Part shown: piece after piece, positions 32,440-42,390 of the stretch | Numbering within the stretch: position 1 is the first letter of the stretch | Layout: the number at the start of each line of letters is the position of its first letter | Origin: an uncultured Tateyamaria sp. | GTDB lineage: Bacteria; Pseudomonadota; Alphaproteobacteria; Rhodobacterales; Rhodobacteraceae | Reading direction: 5' to 3' | Assembly (NCBI RefSeq): GCF_947496075.1 | Contig: NZ_CANMBJ010000002.1 | Location: 744,001-808,000 of the forward strand | Length of the DNA stretch: 64,000 bases | Program-made: the position numbers and the translations under genes | The notes under the pieces: generated by a model | The model's database searches: none | What the model was told of the DNA's origin: nothing | The model's input: only the letters and a program-made list of their open reading frames with translations

Positions 32440-34223
32440 CCCGCACGCCCCTGCGCCCATTGGCCCGCATTCTGCCTGCACGCGCTGCCGGTGAAAGCAC
32501 CGAGGCAATCGAACGTGAAAACCTGCGTGCCCGTCACGAGGAAATGCGCGACCGGTCGCGTCAGCGCGCCGAAGGGCGTTTGCTGGTTTTGGGGCTGTTC
32601 TTTTTCTGCGCCTTTATAACGGTCGCCGTGCGCATGGGTGTGCTGGCGACGTCCGAACCGGTTGAACCGCGTGCGAGCGCACAGGGTGCGGCCATTTCAG
32701 CGGCCCGCGCGGACATCGTGGACCGGAACGGGCGCTTGTTGGCCACGAATTTTGAAACCCATGCGCTGTATGCCCAGCCACCGCAAATGGTGGACCCCGC
32801 GGCATCGGCCAAGGGATTGGCCGCGATCTTCCCCGATCTGAAGGAAGAGGAGCTGCTGAAGGACTTCACCGGCAAGCGCAAGTTCCTTTGGATTCGTAAG
32901 AAAATCAGCCCCGAACAGATGCAGGCCGTGCACGAGATCGGCGATCCCGGGCTGCTGTTTGGTCCGCGTGACATGCGGCTTTACCCCAACGGAACGCTTG
33001 CCGCCCATGTTCTGGGCGGGGCGAGTTTCGGCAAGGAAGGTGTGAGTGCGGCAGAGGTGATCGGCGTTGCCGGTGTCGAAAAGCAATTCGATGACTATCT
33101 GCGCGACCCCGCCAACGGGCAGAAGCCGCTGGAATTGGCGCTGGACCTGACGGTGCAGGCGGCGGCGGAACGTGTGCTTTATGGCGGCATGAGGCTGATG
33201 AATGCCAAGGGCGCGTCGTCGGTTCTGATGGATGTGCACACCGGTGAGGTAATCTCGGTCGTGTCGTTGCCGCATTTCGACCCCAACAATCGTCCGCGAC
33301 CGGCCACGAAAGGTGATCAGAGCGACAGCCCGCTTTTTAACCGGTCGGTGCAGGGGGTGTATGAGCTGGGTTCGGCGTTCAAGATTTTTACGGCCGCACA
33401 AGCCGTGGATCTGGGTATTGTATCACCGTCGACTATCATCAACACCGCGGGTCCCATGCGAGTGGGTGGCTTCCGCATCGGGGAGTTCCGCAACAAGAAT
33501 TACGGCAAGCTGAGCGTCGCCGACATCGTCGTGAAGTCGTCGAACCGCGGCACGGGCCGCCTGGTGTTGCAGATCGGCAAGGAGCGGCAACAGGAGTTCC
33601 TGAAGAAGATGGGCTTTTTCGAGCCCACGGATTTCGAGATCGTGGAGGCGCGCACCGGCAAGCCGCTGCTGCCGAAACGCTGGACCGACCTGAGCGCTGT
33701 GACGGTGAGCTATGGTCATGGTCTGTCGTCTTCGCCCATGCACCTTGCGGCAGGCTATGCGGCCATTGCCAATGGTGGCCGCATGGTCAAGCCCACGATC
33801 CTCAAGCAGGATGGCCCCCGTTTCGGCGAACGAGTGATGAGCGAGGGCACTGCCCGCGCTGCGCGTGCAATGCTGCGTAAGGTGGTGACAGATGGTACAG
33901 CCAGCATGGCCGAAGTGCCGGGATATGCCGTGGGTGGCAAGACGGGCACCGCCGACAAGCCCAAGCCGCGCGGTGGGTACTACGACGACAAGGTGATCGC
34001 GACCTTTGCCACGATGTTCCCCGCGCATGATCCCAAATACGTGCTGGTCGTGACGTTGGATGAGCCGGTGGAGACGAGCGGAGACAAACCGCGCCGCAGC
34101 GCCGGGTGGACGGCGGTGCCTGTTGCTGCCGAGATGATTGGCCGGATCGCGCCGCTTCTGGGCCTGCGCCCAAGCGTTGAACCTGTCACTCTCGCTGATA
34201 TAACGCTGACCAGCAGCAACTGA
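32436..34223 (+). CDS. ftsI: Peptidoglycan transpeptidase FtsI (PBP3)
   Basis: Protein of 595 residues. A cytoplasmic N-terminus with Arg-rich stretch and one membrane anchor (about 50-68) is followed by the class B PBP dimerisation domain (DIVDRNGRLLATN) and a transpeptidase domain with the nucleophile in SAFK (Ser313), SSN, and KTGTA motifs. It cross-links septal peptidoglycan together with FtsW. ATG overlaps ftsL stop by four bases. Normal length. Confidence 0.95.
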   Translation: MTRTPLRPLARILPARAAGESTEAIERENLRARHEEMRDRSRQRAEGRLLVLGLFFFCAFITVAVRMGVLATSEPVEPRASAQGAAISAARADIVDRNGRLLATNFETHALYAQPPQMVDPAASAKGLAAIFPDLKEEELLKDFTGKRKFLWIRKKISPEQMQAVHEIGDPGLLFGPRDMRLYPNGTLAAHVLGGASFGKEGVSAAEVIGVAGVEKQFDDYLRDPANGQKPLELALDLTVQAAAERVLYGGMRLMNAKGASSVLMDVHTGEVISVVSLPHFDPNNRPRPATKGDQSDSPLFNRSVQGVYELGSAFKIFTAAQAVDLGIVSPSTIINTAGPMRVGGFRIGEFRNKNYGKLSVADIVVKSSNRGTGRLVLQIGKERQQEFLKKMGFFEPTDFEIVEARTGKPLLPKRWTDLSAVTVSYGHGLSSSPMHLAAGYAAIANGGRMVKPTILKQDGPRFGERVMSEGTARAARAMLRKVVTDGTASMAEVPGYAVGGKTGTADKPKPRGGYYDDKVIATFATMFPAHDPKYVLVVTLDEPVETSGDKPRRSAGWTAVPVAAEMIGRIAPLLGLRPSVEPVTLADITLTSSN

Positions 34224-34258
34224 GGTGCATTTCGCATCCGAACCATAGGGCCAGCAAT

Positions 34259-35734
34259 ATGGGCGCGCAGGCACGATCACTTTCATCGCTGGGCCTGACC
34301 GCCCGGGGTGGGGCCAATCCCGATATCACCGGCATTGCCGTGGACAGCCGCGAGGTGAAGGACGGGTTCCTATTCGCTGCCATGCCGGGCAGTCGCGTGC
34401 ATGGGGCGGAGTTCATTCAATACGCAGTGCGCATGGGCGCGGCGGCGGTTCTGACCGATTCCGAAGGCGCCGCGCTGGCCGCTGACTGGCTGGAGGGTGT
34501 CGTGGTTGTCGTCACCGATGCCCCGCGCGAGGTGCTGAGCCGAACCGCCGCCCTGTGGTTTGGTGGTCAGCCCGATGTGATGGTCGCCGTCACCGGGACC
34601 AATGGAAAGACATCGGTATCGACCTTTGTGCGCCAGATCTGGATCGAGATGGGGTTGCCCGCCGTGAACCTTGGCACAACGGGTGTTGAGGGGGCGTGGA
34701 CCGCTCCGCTTGCTCACACCACGCCAGAGCCGATCACGCTGCACCGCACCTTGGCAGAAGCGAAGGTCAATGGGATCACCCATGCGGCGATGGAAGCCTC
34801 ATCTCACGGCCTTGATCAGCGCAGGCTGGATGGCGTGACGCTGAAAGCAGCTGGGTTCACGAACTTTACCCAGGATCACCTGGACTACCATCACACGTTC
34901 GAAGCGTATTTTGATGCCAAGGCCGGCCTGTTTGCGCGCGTGCTGCCTGAGGATGGCGTGGCTGTGATCAACATGGATGATGCGCGTGGCGTGGACATGG
35001 CCGCCATTGCACGCGCACGCGGTCAAAAGGTTTTGGCCGTTGGCCGCGACGGCGGTGACCTTTGCCTGACAGCACAGCGTTTCGACGCCACGGGGCAGGA
35101 TGTGCGATTTGAATACGAGGGCAGGGCCTATACTGCGCGCTTGCCCCTGATAGGAGGCTTTCAAGCCGACAATGTGATGCTGGCCTGCGGGTTGGTGATT
35201 GCCTGTGGCGCCGAACCTGCCGAGGTCTTTGAGACATTGCCGCATTTGGGAACTGTCCGGGGGCGTATGCAGCTGGCCGCAACACGCGAGAATGGTGCTG
35301 CCGTTTTCGTGGACTACTCTCACACGCCCGATGCGGTTGAGACGGCGCTCAAGGCGATGCGCCCCCATGTCATGGGCCGCCTGATCGCCGTTGTTGGCGC
35401 GGGCGGTGATCGGGATGCAGGCAAGCGCCCATTGATGGGGCAGGCCGCGGCCGAGAATGCGGATATCGTTTTTGTCACTGACGACAACCCGCGCAGCGAG
35501 GATCCCGCGTTGATCCGTACCGCCGTGATGGAAGGGTGTCCGGACGCGACCGAAGTTGGCGACCGGGCCGAGGCGATCCTGCGCGCTGTGGATGCGCTTG
35601 GCCCCGGTGACGCGCTTTTGATTGCGGGCAAGGGGCACGAGACGGGCCAGGTGGTTGGCGATGATGTGTTGCCCTTTGACGATGTGGAACAGGCCAGCGT
35701 GGCAGTGGCTGCCTTGGAAGGACGATTGACATGA
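34259..35734 (+). CDS. murE: UDP-MurNAc-tripeptide synthetase MurE (meso-DAP adding)
   Basis: Protein of 491 residues from ATG 34259. ATP site VTGTNGKTSVSTF, the carbamylated-Lys region and C-terminal DDNPRSEDP are present; the DNPR motif selects meso-diaminopimelate over lysine, so the cell wall is the usual Gram-negative type. It adds the third residue to UDP-MurNAc-L-Ala-D-Glu in the cytoplasm. Stop overlaps murF start by four bases. Confidence 0.95.
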   Translation: MGAQARSLSSLGLTARGGANPDITGIAVDSREVKDGFLFAAMPGSRVHGAEFIQYAVRMGAAAVLTDSEGAALAADWLEGVVVVVTDAPREVLSRTAALWFGGQPDVMVAVTGTNGKTSVSTFVRQIWIEMGLPAVNLGTTGVEGAWTAPLAHTTPEPITLHRTLAEAKVNGITHAAMEASSHGLDQRRLDGVTLKAAGFTNFTQDHLDYHHTFEAYFDAKAGLFARVLPEDGVAVINMDDARGVDMAAIARARGQKVLAVGRDGGDLCLTAQRFDATGQDVRFEYEGRAYTARLPLIGGFQADNVMLACGLVIACGAEPAEVFETLPHLGTVRGRMQLAATRENGAAVFVDYSHTPDAVETALKAMRPHVMGRLIAVVGAGGDRDAGKRPLMGQAAAENADIVFVTDDNPRSEDPALIRTAVMEGCPDATEVGDRAEAILRAVDALGPGDALLIAGKGHETGQVVGDDVLPFDDVEQASVAVAALEGRLT

Positions 35735-37179
35735 CGCTTTGGACCTCAGCCGAGGCTGTTGCCGCAACGGGCGGTCGGTCCACGACGGATTGGACGGCCA
35801 CGGGTGTCTCGATCGATACGCGGACCTTGCAGCCCGGTGATGTGTTTGTGGCGCTCAAGGCAGCGCGGGACGGGCATGATTTTGTCGCTCAGGCGCTTGA
35901 GAAAGGGGCCGCGGCGGCCCTTGTGACCCATGTTCCGGACGGTGTGGCCGAAGACGCGCCTTTGCTGATCGTCGAGGATGTTCTGGAGGGCTTGGAGGCG
36001 CTGGGTGTTGCGGCGCGTGCCCGCACGGAGGCCCGTGTGGTCGCTATTACCGGATCGGTCGGCAAAACCTCGACCAAGGAAATGCTGCGCGCGATCCTGT
36101 CCGATCAGGGGCGCACCCACGCCTCTGTCGCCAGTTACAACAATCACTGGGGGGTGCCGCTGACCTTGGCGCGGATGCCCAAGGATACGGAATATGCCGT
36201 GATCGAGATCGGGATGAACCATCCCGGAGAGATCGCTCCGCTGGCCAAGATGGCCCGCCCGCATGTTGCGATGATCACCACCGTGGCGGCGGCGCATCTG
36301 GAAGCCTTTGAGAATATCGAAGGCATCGCGGTTGAAAAGGCATCAATCATCGACGGGTTGGAATATGGTGGCGCAGCGGTGCTGAACAATGATTGTTCGA
36401 CAGCCGCGATCCTGCAGGCCAAGGCGCATGATGCCAAGCGCCGCGACATTGGCTTTGGCGAACACGGCTTTGATTTCAAATTGAAATCTGTTGATCTAAA
36501 GCGCGATACCACCGTGGTTCAAGCCGAAGCGCATGACGTTCCGCTGTTGTTCAAGATTGGTGCGGTGGGCAGGCACTATGCCATGAACGGTTTGGGTGCG
36601 TTGGCCGCAGCCGAGGCGCTGGGCGCGGATCTGGCGCTTGCCGCGCAGTCGCTGGGCCGCTGGTCGCCGTACCAGGGGCGCGGTGCGAGAGAGGTTGTCG
36701 TGCTGGATCCGGTTGAAACGCATATGACGCTTGAACTGATCGATGACAGCTACAACGCCAATCCGACATCGATGGGCGCGGCACTTGAGGTGTTGGCGGC
36801 AGCGGAAGTGACCCATGACATCGGGCGCGTCAGCAAGGGGCGGCGGATCGCCTTTGTCGGTGACATGAAAGAACTGGGCGATGAAGGCCCCGCGATGCAT
36901 GCCGAGATCGCCGAGTTGCAGTCGGTGTCAGCCATTGACGTGATCCATTGCGTTGGCCCGTTGATGAAGCATCTGCACGAGGCGTTGCCTGCGGACAAAC
37001 AGGGGCAGTGGACCGAAACGTCAGATGAGATGGCAGAACAGGTGCGGCGCCGGCTGGACAGCGGGGACGTGGTGCTGGTCAAGGGATCGCTCAGCATGAA
37101 ACTGGCGCTGGTCGTTGACGCGATCCGCAAAATGGGCCATCCGATGGTTAAGGGCGAAGACCCACAAAATAATGCGTAG
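35731..37179 (+). CDS. murF: UDP-MurNAc-tripeptide D-Ala-D-Ala ligase MurF
   Basis: Protein of 482 residues whose ATG overlaps the murE stop. The Mur ligase ATP loop ITGSVGKTSTKEML, NNHWGVPLTLARMP and EIGMNHPGEI are clear, and DDSYNANPTSMGAAL is the MurF C-terminal signature. It adds D-Ala-D-Ala, completing the UDP-MurNAc-pentapeptide. Followed by mraY after 12 bases. Confidence 0.95.
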   Translation: MTLWTSAEAVAATGGRSTTDWTATGVSIDTRTLQPGDVFVALKAARDGHDFVAQALEKGAAAALVTHVPDGVAEDAPLLIVEDVLEGLEALGVAARARTEARVVAITGSVGKTSTKEMLRAILSDQGRTHASVASYNNHWGVPLTLARMPKDTEYAVIEIGMNHPGEIAPLAKMARPHVAMITTVAAAHLEAFENIEGIAVEKASIIDGLEYGGAAVLNNDCSTAAILQAKAHDAKRRDIGFGEHGFDFKLKSVDLKRDTTVVQAEAHDVPLLFKIGAVGRHYAMNGLGALAAAEALGADLALAAQSLGRWSPYQGRGAREVVVLDPVETHMTLELIDDSYNANPTSMGAALEVLAAAEVTHDIGRVSKGRRIAFVGDMKELGDEGPAMHAEIAELQSVSAIDVIHCVGPLMKHLHEALPADKQGQWTETSDEMAEQVRRRLDSGDVVLVKGSLSMKLALVVDAIRKMGHPMVKGEDPQNNA

Positions 37180-37191
37180 GGACAGGCAGGC

Positions 37192-38274
37192 ATGCTCTAT
37201 TGGTTGACGGCACTTTCGGATGGCGGGGACTTTTTCAACCTGTTCCGCTATATCACTTTTCGGGCCGGGGGCGCGTTTCTGACGGCTCTGGTCTTTGGAT
37301 TTCTGTTTGGCCGTCCGCTGATTGCGGTGTTGCGGCGTAAACAGGGCAAGGGCCAGCCGATCCGCGATGACGGTCCCGAAGGGCACTTTTCGAAGGCCGG
37401 GACGCCAACGATGGGTGGGTTGTTGATTGTTGGCGCCCTGGCGACGTCAACGCTGTTATGGGCGCGCTGGGACAACCCGTTCATGTGGATTGTGCTGGGG
37501 GTCACGCTTGCGTTCGCCCTGATCGGTTTTGCCGATGATTATGCCAAGGTGTCCAAGCAAACCACGGCAGGTGTGCCCGGTAAGGTGCGGCTTTTGCTTG
37601 GGTTTTTGATTGCCGGCATTGCTGCCTATTTCGCAACGATCAGTCATCCGGACGATCTGCAGAACCAATTGGCTGTGCCTGTGCTCAAGGATGCGCTGAT
37701 CAATCTGGGCATACTGTTCATTCCGTTTGCCATCATCGTCATCGTCGGTGCTGCCAATGCCGTGAACCTGACGGACGGGCTGGATGGGCTGGCCATCATG
37801 CCGGTGATGATCGCGGGTGGGACGCTGGGTATCATTGCGTACGCCGTTGGGCGGGTTGATTTCACCGAGTATCTGGATGTGCACTATGTGCCCGGCACGG
37901 GCGAGCTTTTGATCTTTACCTCGGCCTTGTTCGGCGGAGGATTGGGGTTCTTGTGGTACAATGCGCCGCCTGCGGCCGTTTTCATGGGCGACACCGGGTC
38001 TTTGGCACTGGGTGGTGCTTTGGGCGCGATCGCCGTGGCAACGAAACACGAATTGGTTCTGGCCATCGTAGGTGGCTTGTTCGTGGTCGAAGCGCTGAGC
38101 GTCATCATCCAGGTCCTCTACTTCAAACGGACCGGCAAGCGGGTGTTCCTTATGGCCCCGATCCATCACCATTATGAGAAAAAGGGATGGGCCGAGCCGC
38201 AGATCGTGATCCGGTTCTGGATCATCTCCCTGATCCTCGCGATGATCGGCCTTGCCACGTTGAAGGTGCGGTAG
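37192..38274 (+). CDS. mraY: Phospho-MurNAc-pentapeptide translocase MraY
   Basis: Protein of 360 residues with about ten membrane helices. Catalytic and Mg-binding motifs are intact: [35 protein letters not shown], and [13 protein letters not shown]. It transfers phospho-MurNAc-pentapeptide to undecaprenyl phosphate (lipid I). Its stop shares one base with the GTG start of an SDR gene, an unusual insertion before murD. Confidence 0.96.
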   Translation: MLYWLTALSDGGDFFNLFRYITFRAGGAFLTALVFGFLFGRPLIAVLRRKQGKGQPIRDDGPEGHFSKAGTPTMGGLLIVGALATSTLLWARWDNPFMWIVLGVTLAFALIGFADDYAKVSKQTTAGVPGKVRLLLGFLIAGIAAYFATISHPDDLQNQLAVPVLKDALINLGILFIPFAIIVIVGAANAVNLTDGLDGLAIMPVMIAGGTLGIIAYAVGRVDFTEYLDVHYVPGTGELLIFTSALFGGGLGFLWYNAPPAAVFMGDTGSLALGGALGAIAVATKHELVLAIVGGLFVVEALSVIIQVLYFKRTGKRVFLMAPIHHHYEKKGWAEPQIVIRFWIISLILAMIGLATLKVR

Positions 38275-38930
38275 TGCCCCGTGCGCTGATCACCGGCGGC
38301 AACCGAGGGATCGGATATGCCATGGCGCAGGGCCTGCTGGCGCGGGGATGCGACGTTGTGATCGGGGCAAGAGATGCGCAGGCCGGGGCAAAGGCCGCGA
38401 CCGAATTGGGCTGCGATTGGGTGCATCTTGATCTTGAGGACGCCGCCAGTTTTGCACCGGCCATTGAGGCTTCTGGTGGTGTAGACATCCTGATCAACAA
38501 TGCAGGTATTCTGATCGAGGACAGCATGGTGCGCCATCCCGAAGGTCTGCGGCGGTCTATGCAGGTGATGTTCCATGCACCGTTCGAGCTGATCCTGCTA
38601 TGCCTGCAGCATATGGAGCAGGCTGGGCAGGGGCGGATCATCAATGTGAGCTCGGGCTGGGGTGCTTATGACGAAGGTATGGAAGGCCCCGGCGGATATG
38701 GTGTGGCCAAAGCCGCGCTGAATGCACTGAGTTTTGCACTGCCGCGCGATCTGCCGCCGGGAGTGACCGTCAACGCGATGTGCCCCGGTTGGGTGCATAC
38801 GCGCATGGGAGGTGCTGCTGCACCGGGGACGCCTGAGCAGGGCGCCGATACAGGCATCTGGCTTGCCTTGGACGCGCCTGCTGATGTTACCGGGAAGTTC
38901 TTTCGCAACCGTCAGGAAAAGGCGTGGTGA
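38274..38930 (+). CDS. Short-chain dehydrogenase/reductase inserted in the dcw cluster
   Basis: Protein of 218 residues from GTG 38274, which overlaps the mraY stop by one base; an upstream in-frame start inside mraY is ignored. It has the classical SDR features: ALITGGNRGIGYAMAQGL (TGxxxGIG nucleotide loop), DILINNAG, INVSSGWGAY (Ser) and YGVAKAALNAL (YxxxK). The chain is slightly shorter than the 250-residue norm. Substrate unknown. It is co-translated with mraY and separated from murD by a repeat element; its place among peptidoglycan genes may be accidental or lineage-specific. Confidence 0.88.
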   Translation: MPRALITGGNRGIGYAMAQGLLARGCDVVIGARDAQAGAKAATELGCDWVHLDLEDAASFAPAIEASGGVDILINNAGILIEDSMVRHPEGLRRSMQVMFHAPFELILLCLQHMEQAGQGRIINVSSGWGAYDEGMEGPGGYGVAKAALNALSFALPRDLPPGVTVNAMCPGWVHTRMGGAAAPGTPEQGADTGIWLALDAPADVTGKFFRNRQEKAW

Positions 38931-38931
38931 T

Positions 38932-38990
38932 GATCCTTCTTCTGGCTGAAAATACCTCGGGGGAGGCCGCAGGCCGGGGGCAGAGCCCCC
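38932..38990 (+). repeat. Intergenic palindromic repeat, copy 3, upstream of murD
   Basis: AATACCTCGGGGGAGGCCGC, then AGGCCGGGGGCAGAGCCCCC, the same family as 12484-12538 and 13673-13720. Here it lies inside the dcw cluster, and the murD ribosome site (AAGGAG) begins right after its hairpin. Confidence 0.75.
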
Positions 38991-39003
38991 AAGGAGCACC
39001 GCA

Positions 39004-40398
39004 ATGATCCCGGTGCAGGGTCTGAACGGTGCGCGTGTGGCGGTTCTTGGGCTTGGACGCTCAGGCCTTGTTGCGGCGCGCGCGCTGAAGGCGGGTGGGG
39101 CGACACCGATCTGCTGGGACGACAATCCGGACGCCCGCGCCAAGGCTGAAACCGAAGGGTTTACATGCCTCGACCTCAAGAAAGGCGGTGCTTTTGACAA
39201 TGTTGCGCGCCTGATCGTAAGCCCCGGCATTCCGCATCTTTATCCGTCGCCAAACCCGGTGATTGCGGCGGCTTGGGCGGCCGGTGTGCCGGTCGACAAT
39301 GACATTGGTCTGTTCTTCCAATCCTTTGCCACATCCGAGTGGAACCGCTTTGACACCGTGCCGCGTGTGATTGCGGTGACCGGATCCAACGGCAAATCGA
39401 CGACCTGTGCCCTGATCCATCATGTCATGGAAGTCGCGGGCCGTCCCAGCCAGCTTGCGGGCAATATCGGTCGTGGTGTGTTGGACATCGACCCGCCCCA
39501 TGACGGAGAGATCGTGGTGCTGGAGCTGTCGAGCTACCAAACCGATCTGGCGCGCAGCCTGACACCGGACGTGGCCGTGTTCACCAACCTGTCGCCCGAT
39601 CATCTGGACCGGCATGCGGGTACGGGTGGATATTTTGCCGCCAAGCGCCGGCTCTTTGCCGAAGGTGGCCCGGACAGGGCCGTCATTGGCGTTGACGAGC
39701 ACGAAGGGCGATCCCTTGCAGGGCAGCTCAGCGAGGGGCCAAGCGATGATCGCGTGATCCGCGTGTCTGGTGCCGAAAAGCTGACCGGCCCGGGATGGCA
39801 GGTCTTTGCCAAGAAGGGGTTTCTGGCCGAGTATCGCAAAGGACGGCAGGTGGCGTCGATTGATTTGCGCGACGTTGCAGGCTTGCCCGGTGCACATAAT
39901 CATCAGAACGCCTGTGCGGCCTATGCCGCTGCGCGCGCTGTTGGTGTGGCCCCCAAGGTGATCGAGCAGGCGTTCCACAGTTTTGCAGGCTTGCCGCATC
40001 GCAGCCAGACCATCGCCGAGGCGGATGGTGTCAGGTATGTGAACGACAGCAAGGCCACCAATGTGGACAGCGCGGCCAAGGCGCTTGCGGCGTTCAAGAA
40101 CATTCGTTGGATTTGCGGCGGATTGCAGAAAGAGGGCGGGCTTGACCCGCTCAATGATGCGCTGTCCGGCGTGCGTAAGGCCTATGTGATTGGCCGTGAA
40201 GCGGCACAGTTCGCAATGCAACTGAATGTCGAGACGCAGGTTTGTGGCAGCATGTCGGCCGCTGTTGCGGCTGCCATGGAGGATGCCGAGGCCGGGGACG
40301 TGGTCCTGCTGGCCCCGGCGGCGGCCAGTTTCGATCAGTATGACAGTTTTGAACGCCGCGGCGAGGACTTTGCCGCCGAAGTCACGAAACGACTGTAA
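39004..40398 (+). CDS. murD: UDP-MurNAc-L-alanine D-glutamate ligase MurD
   Basis: Protein of 464 residues from ATG 39004, with AAGGAG eight bases before. N-terminal Rossmann loop ([15 protein letters not shown]), ATP loop [15 protein letters not shown]-type ([10 protein letters not shown]), ELSSYQTDL, and [15 protein letters not shown] are all MurD hallmarks. It adds D-glutamate to UDP-MurNAc-L-Ala. The next gene is on the opposite strand, so the plus-strand cluster is interrupted here. Confidence 0.95.
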   Translation: MIPVQGLNGARVAVLGLGRSGLVAARALKAGGATPICWDDNPDARAKAETEGFTCLDLKKGGAFDNVARLIVSPGIPHLYPSPNPVIAAAWAAGVPVDNDIGLFFQSFATSEWNRFDTVPRVIAVTGSNGKSTTCALIHHVMEVAGRPSQLAGNIGRGVLDIDPPHDGEIVVLELSSYQTDLARSLTPDVAVFTNLSPDHLDRHAGTGGYFAAKRRLFAEGGPDRAVIGVDEHEGRSLAGQLSEGPSDDRVIRVSGAEKLTGPGWQVFAKKGFLAEYRKGRQVASIDLRDVAGLPGAHNHQNACAAYAAARAVGVAPKVIEQAFHSFAGLPHRSQTIAEADGVRYVNDSKATNVDSAAKALAAFKNIRWICGGLQKEGGLDPLNDALSGVRKAYVIGREAAQFAMQLNVETQVCGSMSAAVAAAMEDAEAGDVVLLAPAAASFDQYDSFERRGEDFAAEVTKRL

Positions 40399-40468
40399 TC
40401 CAAAGGCGCGCCTGCGGCGCATTCCATTTTGATTTTGGGCGCGCCTTGCGGCTTCTTTCGGGCTTGGA

Positions 40469-41635
40469 TTAATTCTCGATGGCGCGTGCCGCGGCCATGG
40501 CCGATGACCAGGCCCATTGGAAATTGTACCCGCCCAGCCAGCCGGTGACATCCAATGCTTCCCCGATGAAGAACAGACCGGGGGTGGTTTGCGACTCCAT
40601 GGTTTTGGAGCTGATCTGGTCGGTGTCGATCCCACCTCGGGTCACTTCCGCTGTGCGGTAGCCTTCTGTGCCGCCCGGCGTCAAAAGCCAGTTTTGCAGG
40701 TCGTGGGTCAGTGCCTTGATCCGCGCGTCCGACATGTCACCCAGACGCCCCGACATATCCATTTGAGTGCTGAGATGGTCGACAAGCCGTGCGGGCAGGT
40801 GGCGTGCCAGTTCGGTTGTCAGTGCTTTTTTTCCGTCTGTTTGCCGTTTGTCGCGGAGAATTGTGGTCAGGTCCGTCTCGGGTGCCAGATGCACGGTGAT
40901 GTCCTGACCTGCATGCCAGTAGCTGGAGGCCTGCAGAATGGCCGGACCAGACAGACCGCGATGCGTGAACAGCATGGCTTCGTCAAAGCTGGTGCCATTT
41001 GCCGTGACCCGCGCGGGGCATGCGACGCCCGAAATGTCGGCAAAGCGGCGGTCGGGGAAGGTGAAGGGGACAAGGCCAGGTTCGGTTTCGGTCACCCGGT
41101 GCCCGAACTGGCGTGCGATATCATAGGCAAAGCCGGTAGCCCCCATCTTGGGGATGGATTTGCCGCCTGTCGCCATGACGATGTGCCGGGCCTTGATGTT
41201 CCGCCCGTCATGCAAGGTTGCGGCAAAGCCGCCGTCGCGCTTGGCCAGTTTGGTGACCGACGTTTGCAGGTGCAGTTCGGCACCTGCCTGCTGCAACAGA
41301 CCGCGCAGCATGGCGATGATGTCCTTGGCCGAGGTGTCGCAGAACAGTTGGCCCAGTGTCTTTTCGTGCCACGAGATGCCGTGCCGGTCGATCAGGTCGA
41401 TAAAGTCCCATTGCGTGTAGCGGGCCAGCGCGGACTTGGCGAAATGCGGGTTCTGGCCGATGAACGCATGTGCGTCGCAATAGAGGTTTGTGAAGTTGCA
41501 GCGTCCGCCGCCCGAGATGCGGATCTTTTCGCCGGGGGCCTTGGCGTGATCGATCAACAGCACACGCCCCCCTGCATGTGCTGCGCACATCATGCCCGCA
41601 GCTCCGGCCCCTATGACAAGCGTGTCGTATTCCAT
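40469..41635 (-). CDS. BaiN/RdsA-type NAD(P)/FAD-dependent oxidoreductase (HI0933 family)
   Basis: Protein of 388 residues; ATG 41635 is chosen because MEYDTLVIGAGAAGMMCA is the expected N-terminal FAD loop, and the upstream 21 codons are unrelated. KIRISGGGRCNFTN, HIVMATGGKSIPKMGATGFAYDIARQFGH and the C-terminal GLFFIGEALDVTGWLGGYNFQWAWSSA are signatures of the HI0933/YhiN flavoprotein family. Reaction is not known with certainty. It lies on the minus strand inside the dcw region, splitting murD from ftsW. Confidence 0.88.
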   Translation of the reverse strand: MEYDTLVIGAGAAGMMCAAHAGGRVLLIDHAKAPGEKIRISGGGRCNFTNLYCDAHAFIGQNPHFAKSALARYTQWDFIDLIDRHGISWHEKTLGQLFCDTSAKDIIAMLRGLLQQAGAELHLQTSVTKLAKRDGGFAATLHDGRNIKARHIVMATGGKSIPKMGATGFAYDIARQFGHRVTETEPGLVPFTFPDRRFADISGVACPARVTANGTSFDEAMLFTHRGLSGPAILQASSYWHAGQDITVHLAPETDLTTILRDKRQTDGKKALTTELARHLPARLVDHLSTQMDMSGRLGDMSDARIKALTHDLQNWLLTPGGTEGYRTAEVTRGGIDTDQISSKTMESQTTPGLFFIGEALDVTGWLGGYNFQWAWSSAMAAARAIEN

Positions 41636-41743
41636 GACGTCCCCGTGCAGCATCGCACATAAAGGGTCAAGCTCTTGGGGTTGTGTGGGCCTTTGCATTT
41701 CCTAGGTCGAGAAGAATGTTGCAAAAAGAAAAGGATATGCAGA

Positions 41744-42271
41744 ATGACAGCTTTGGCCGCAGGGAGTGCTTTCCCCAAACTTGATGTCGCCAGATTGGGT
41801 GGCGGTACGTTGTCCCTTGGAACGCCGAGGGGCGGGCACGACTGGCAGTTGGTTGTTGTTTATCGCGGTCTGCACTGTCCACTTTGCAAGAAATACCTCG
41901 CCCAATTGCAAGAGCTTGAGAGTGATTTCAACGCCTTGGGCGTGGATGTTGTGACTGTATCCGGTGATCCGGAGAATAAGGCGCAAGCGATGGTCGATGA
42001 GAAGGAATTGAGCCTGGCCATGGGCTATGGGCTGAGTGTGACGCAGATGGACGCGCTGGGCATTTACATATCCGATCCACGCAGCCCGCAGGAAACCGAT
42101 CAGCCGTTTCCAGAGCCGGGCCTGTTTGTCGTGAACGGTGATGGCGCCATTCAGATGGTCGATGTGTCGAACGCCCCGTTCTTGCGCCCCGATCTGCAAA
42201 GCGTGCTGAACGGTGTCAAATTCGTGCGTTCGAATGACTACCCGATCCGCGGGACACACAAGGCGGCATAA
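41744..42271 (+). CDS. Peroxiredoxin-like (AhpC/TSA) thiol protein
   Basis: Protein of 175 residues from ATG 41744, nine bases after AAGGA. It has a thioredoxin-like fold with a CPLCKK active site (VVYRGLHCPLCKKYLAQLQELE), VDVVTVSGDPENKA, and GLFVVNGDGAIQMVDVSNAPFLRPDL. The motif matches AhpC/TSA-type peroxiredoxin-like proteins, where the first Cys attacks peroxide; the CxxC suggests disulfide-exchange ability. Divergent from the flavoprotein gene across a 108-base gap. The pair interrupts the dcw cluster. Confidence 0.8.
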   Translation: MTALAAGSAFPKLDVARLGGGTLSLGTPRGGHDWQLVVVYRGLHCPLCKKYLAQLQELESDFNALGVDVVTVSGDPENKAQAMVDEKELSLAMGYGLSVTQMDALGIYISDPRSPQETDQPFPEPGLFVVNGDGAIQMVDVSNAPFLRPDLQSVLNGVKFVRSNDYPIRGTHKAA

Positions 42272-42390
42272 CCCCGCTGGCGGGCCAGTAAACAAAGGCT
42301 GGCCCGCGTGATCATTTGCCGCTATGGTATCGCGCAGCACCTTGGATCAACCAAGGGCGTGAGGCAGTACAGGCAGCAAGGCGGCAGATC

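Noticed and set aside
39061-40635. Long minus-strand frame (524 codons) opposite murD
   Set aside because: murD has complete family motifs on the plus strand; the antisense product resembles nothing and overlaps the flavoprotein gene end.
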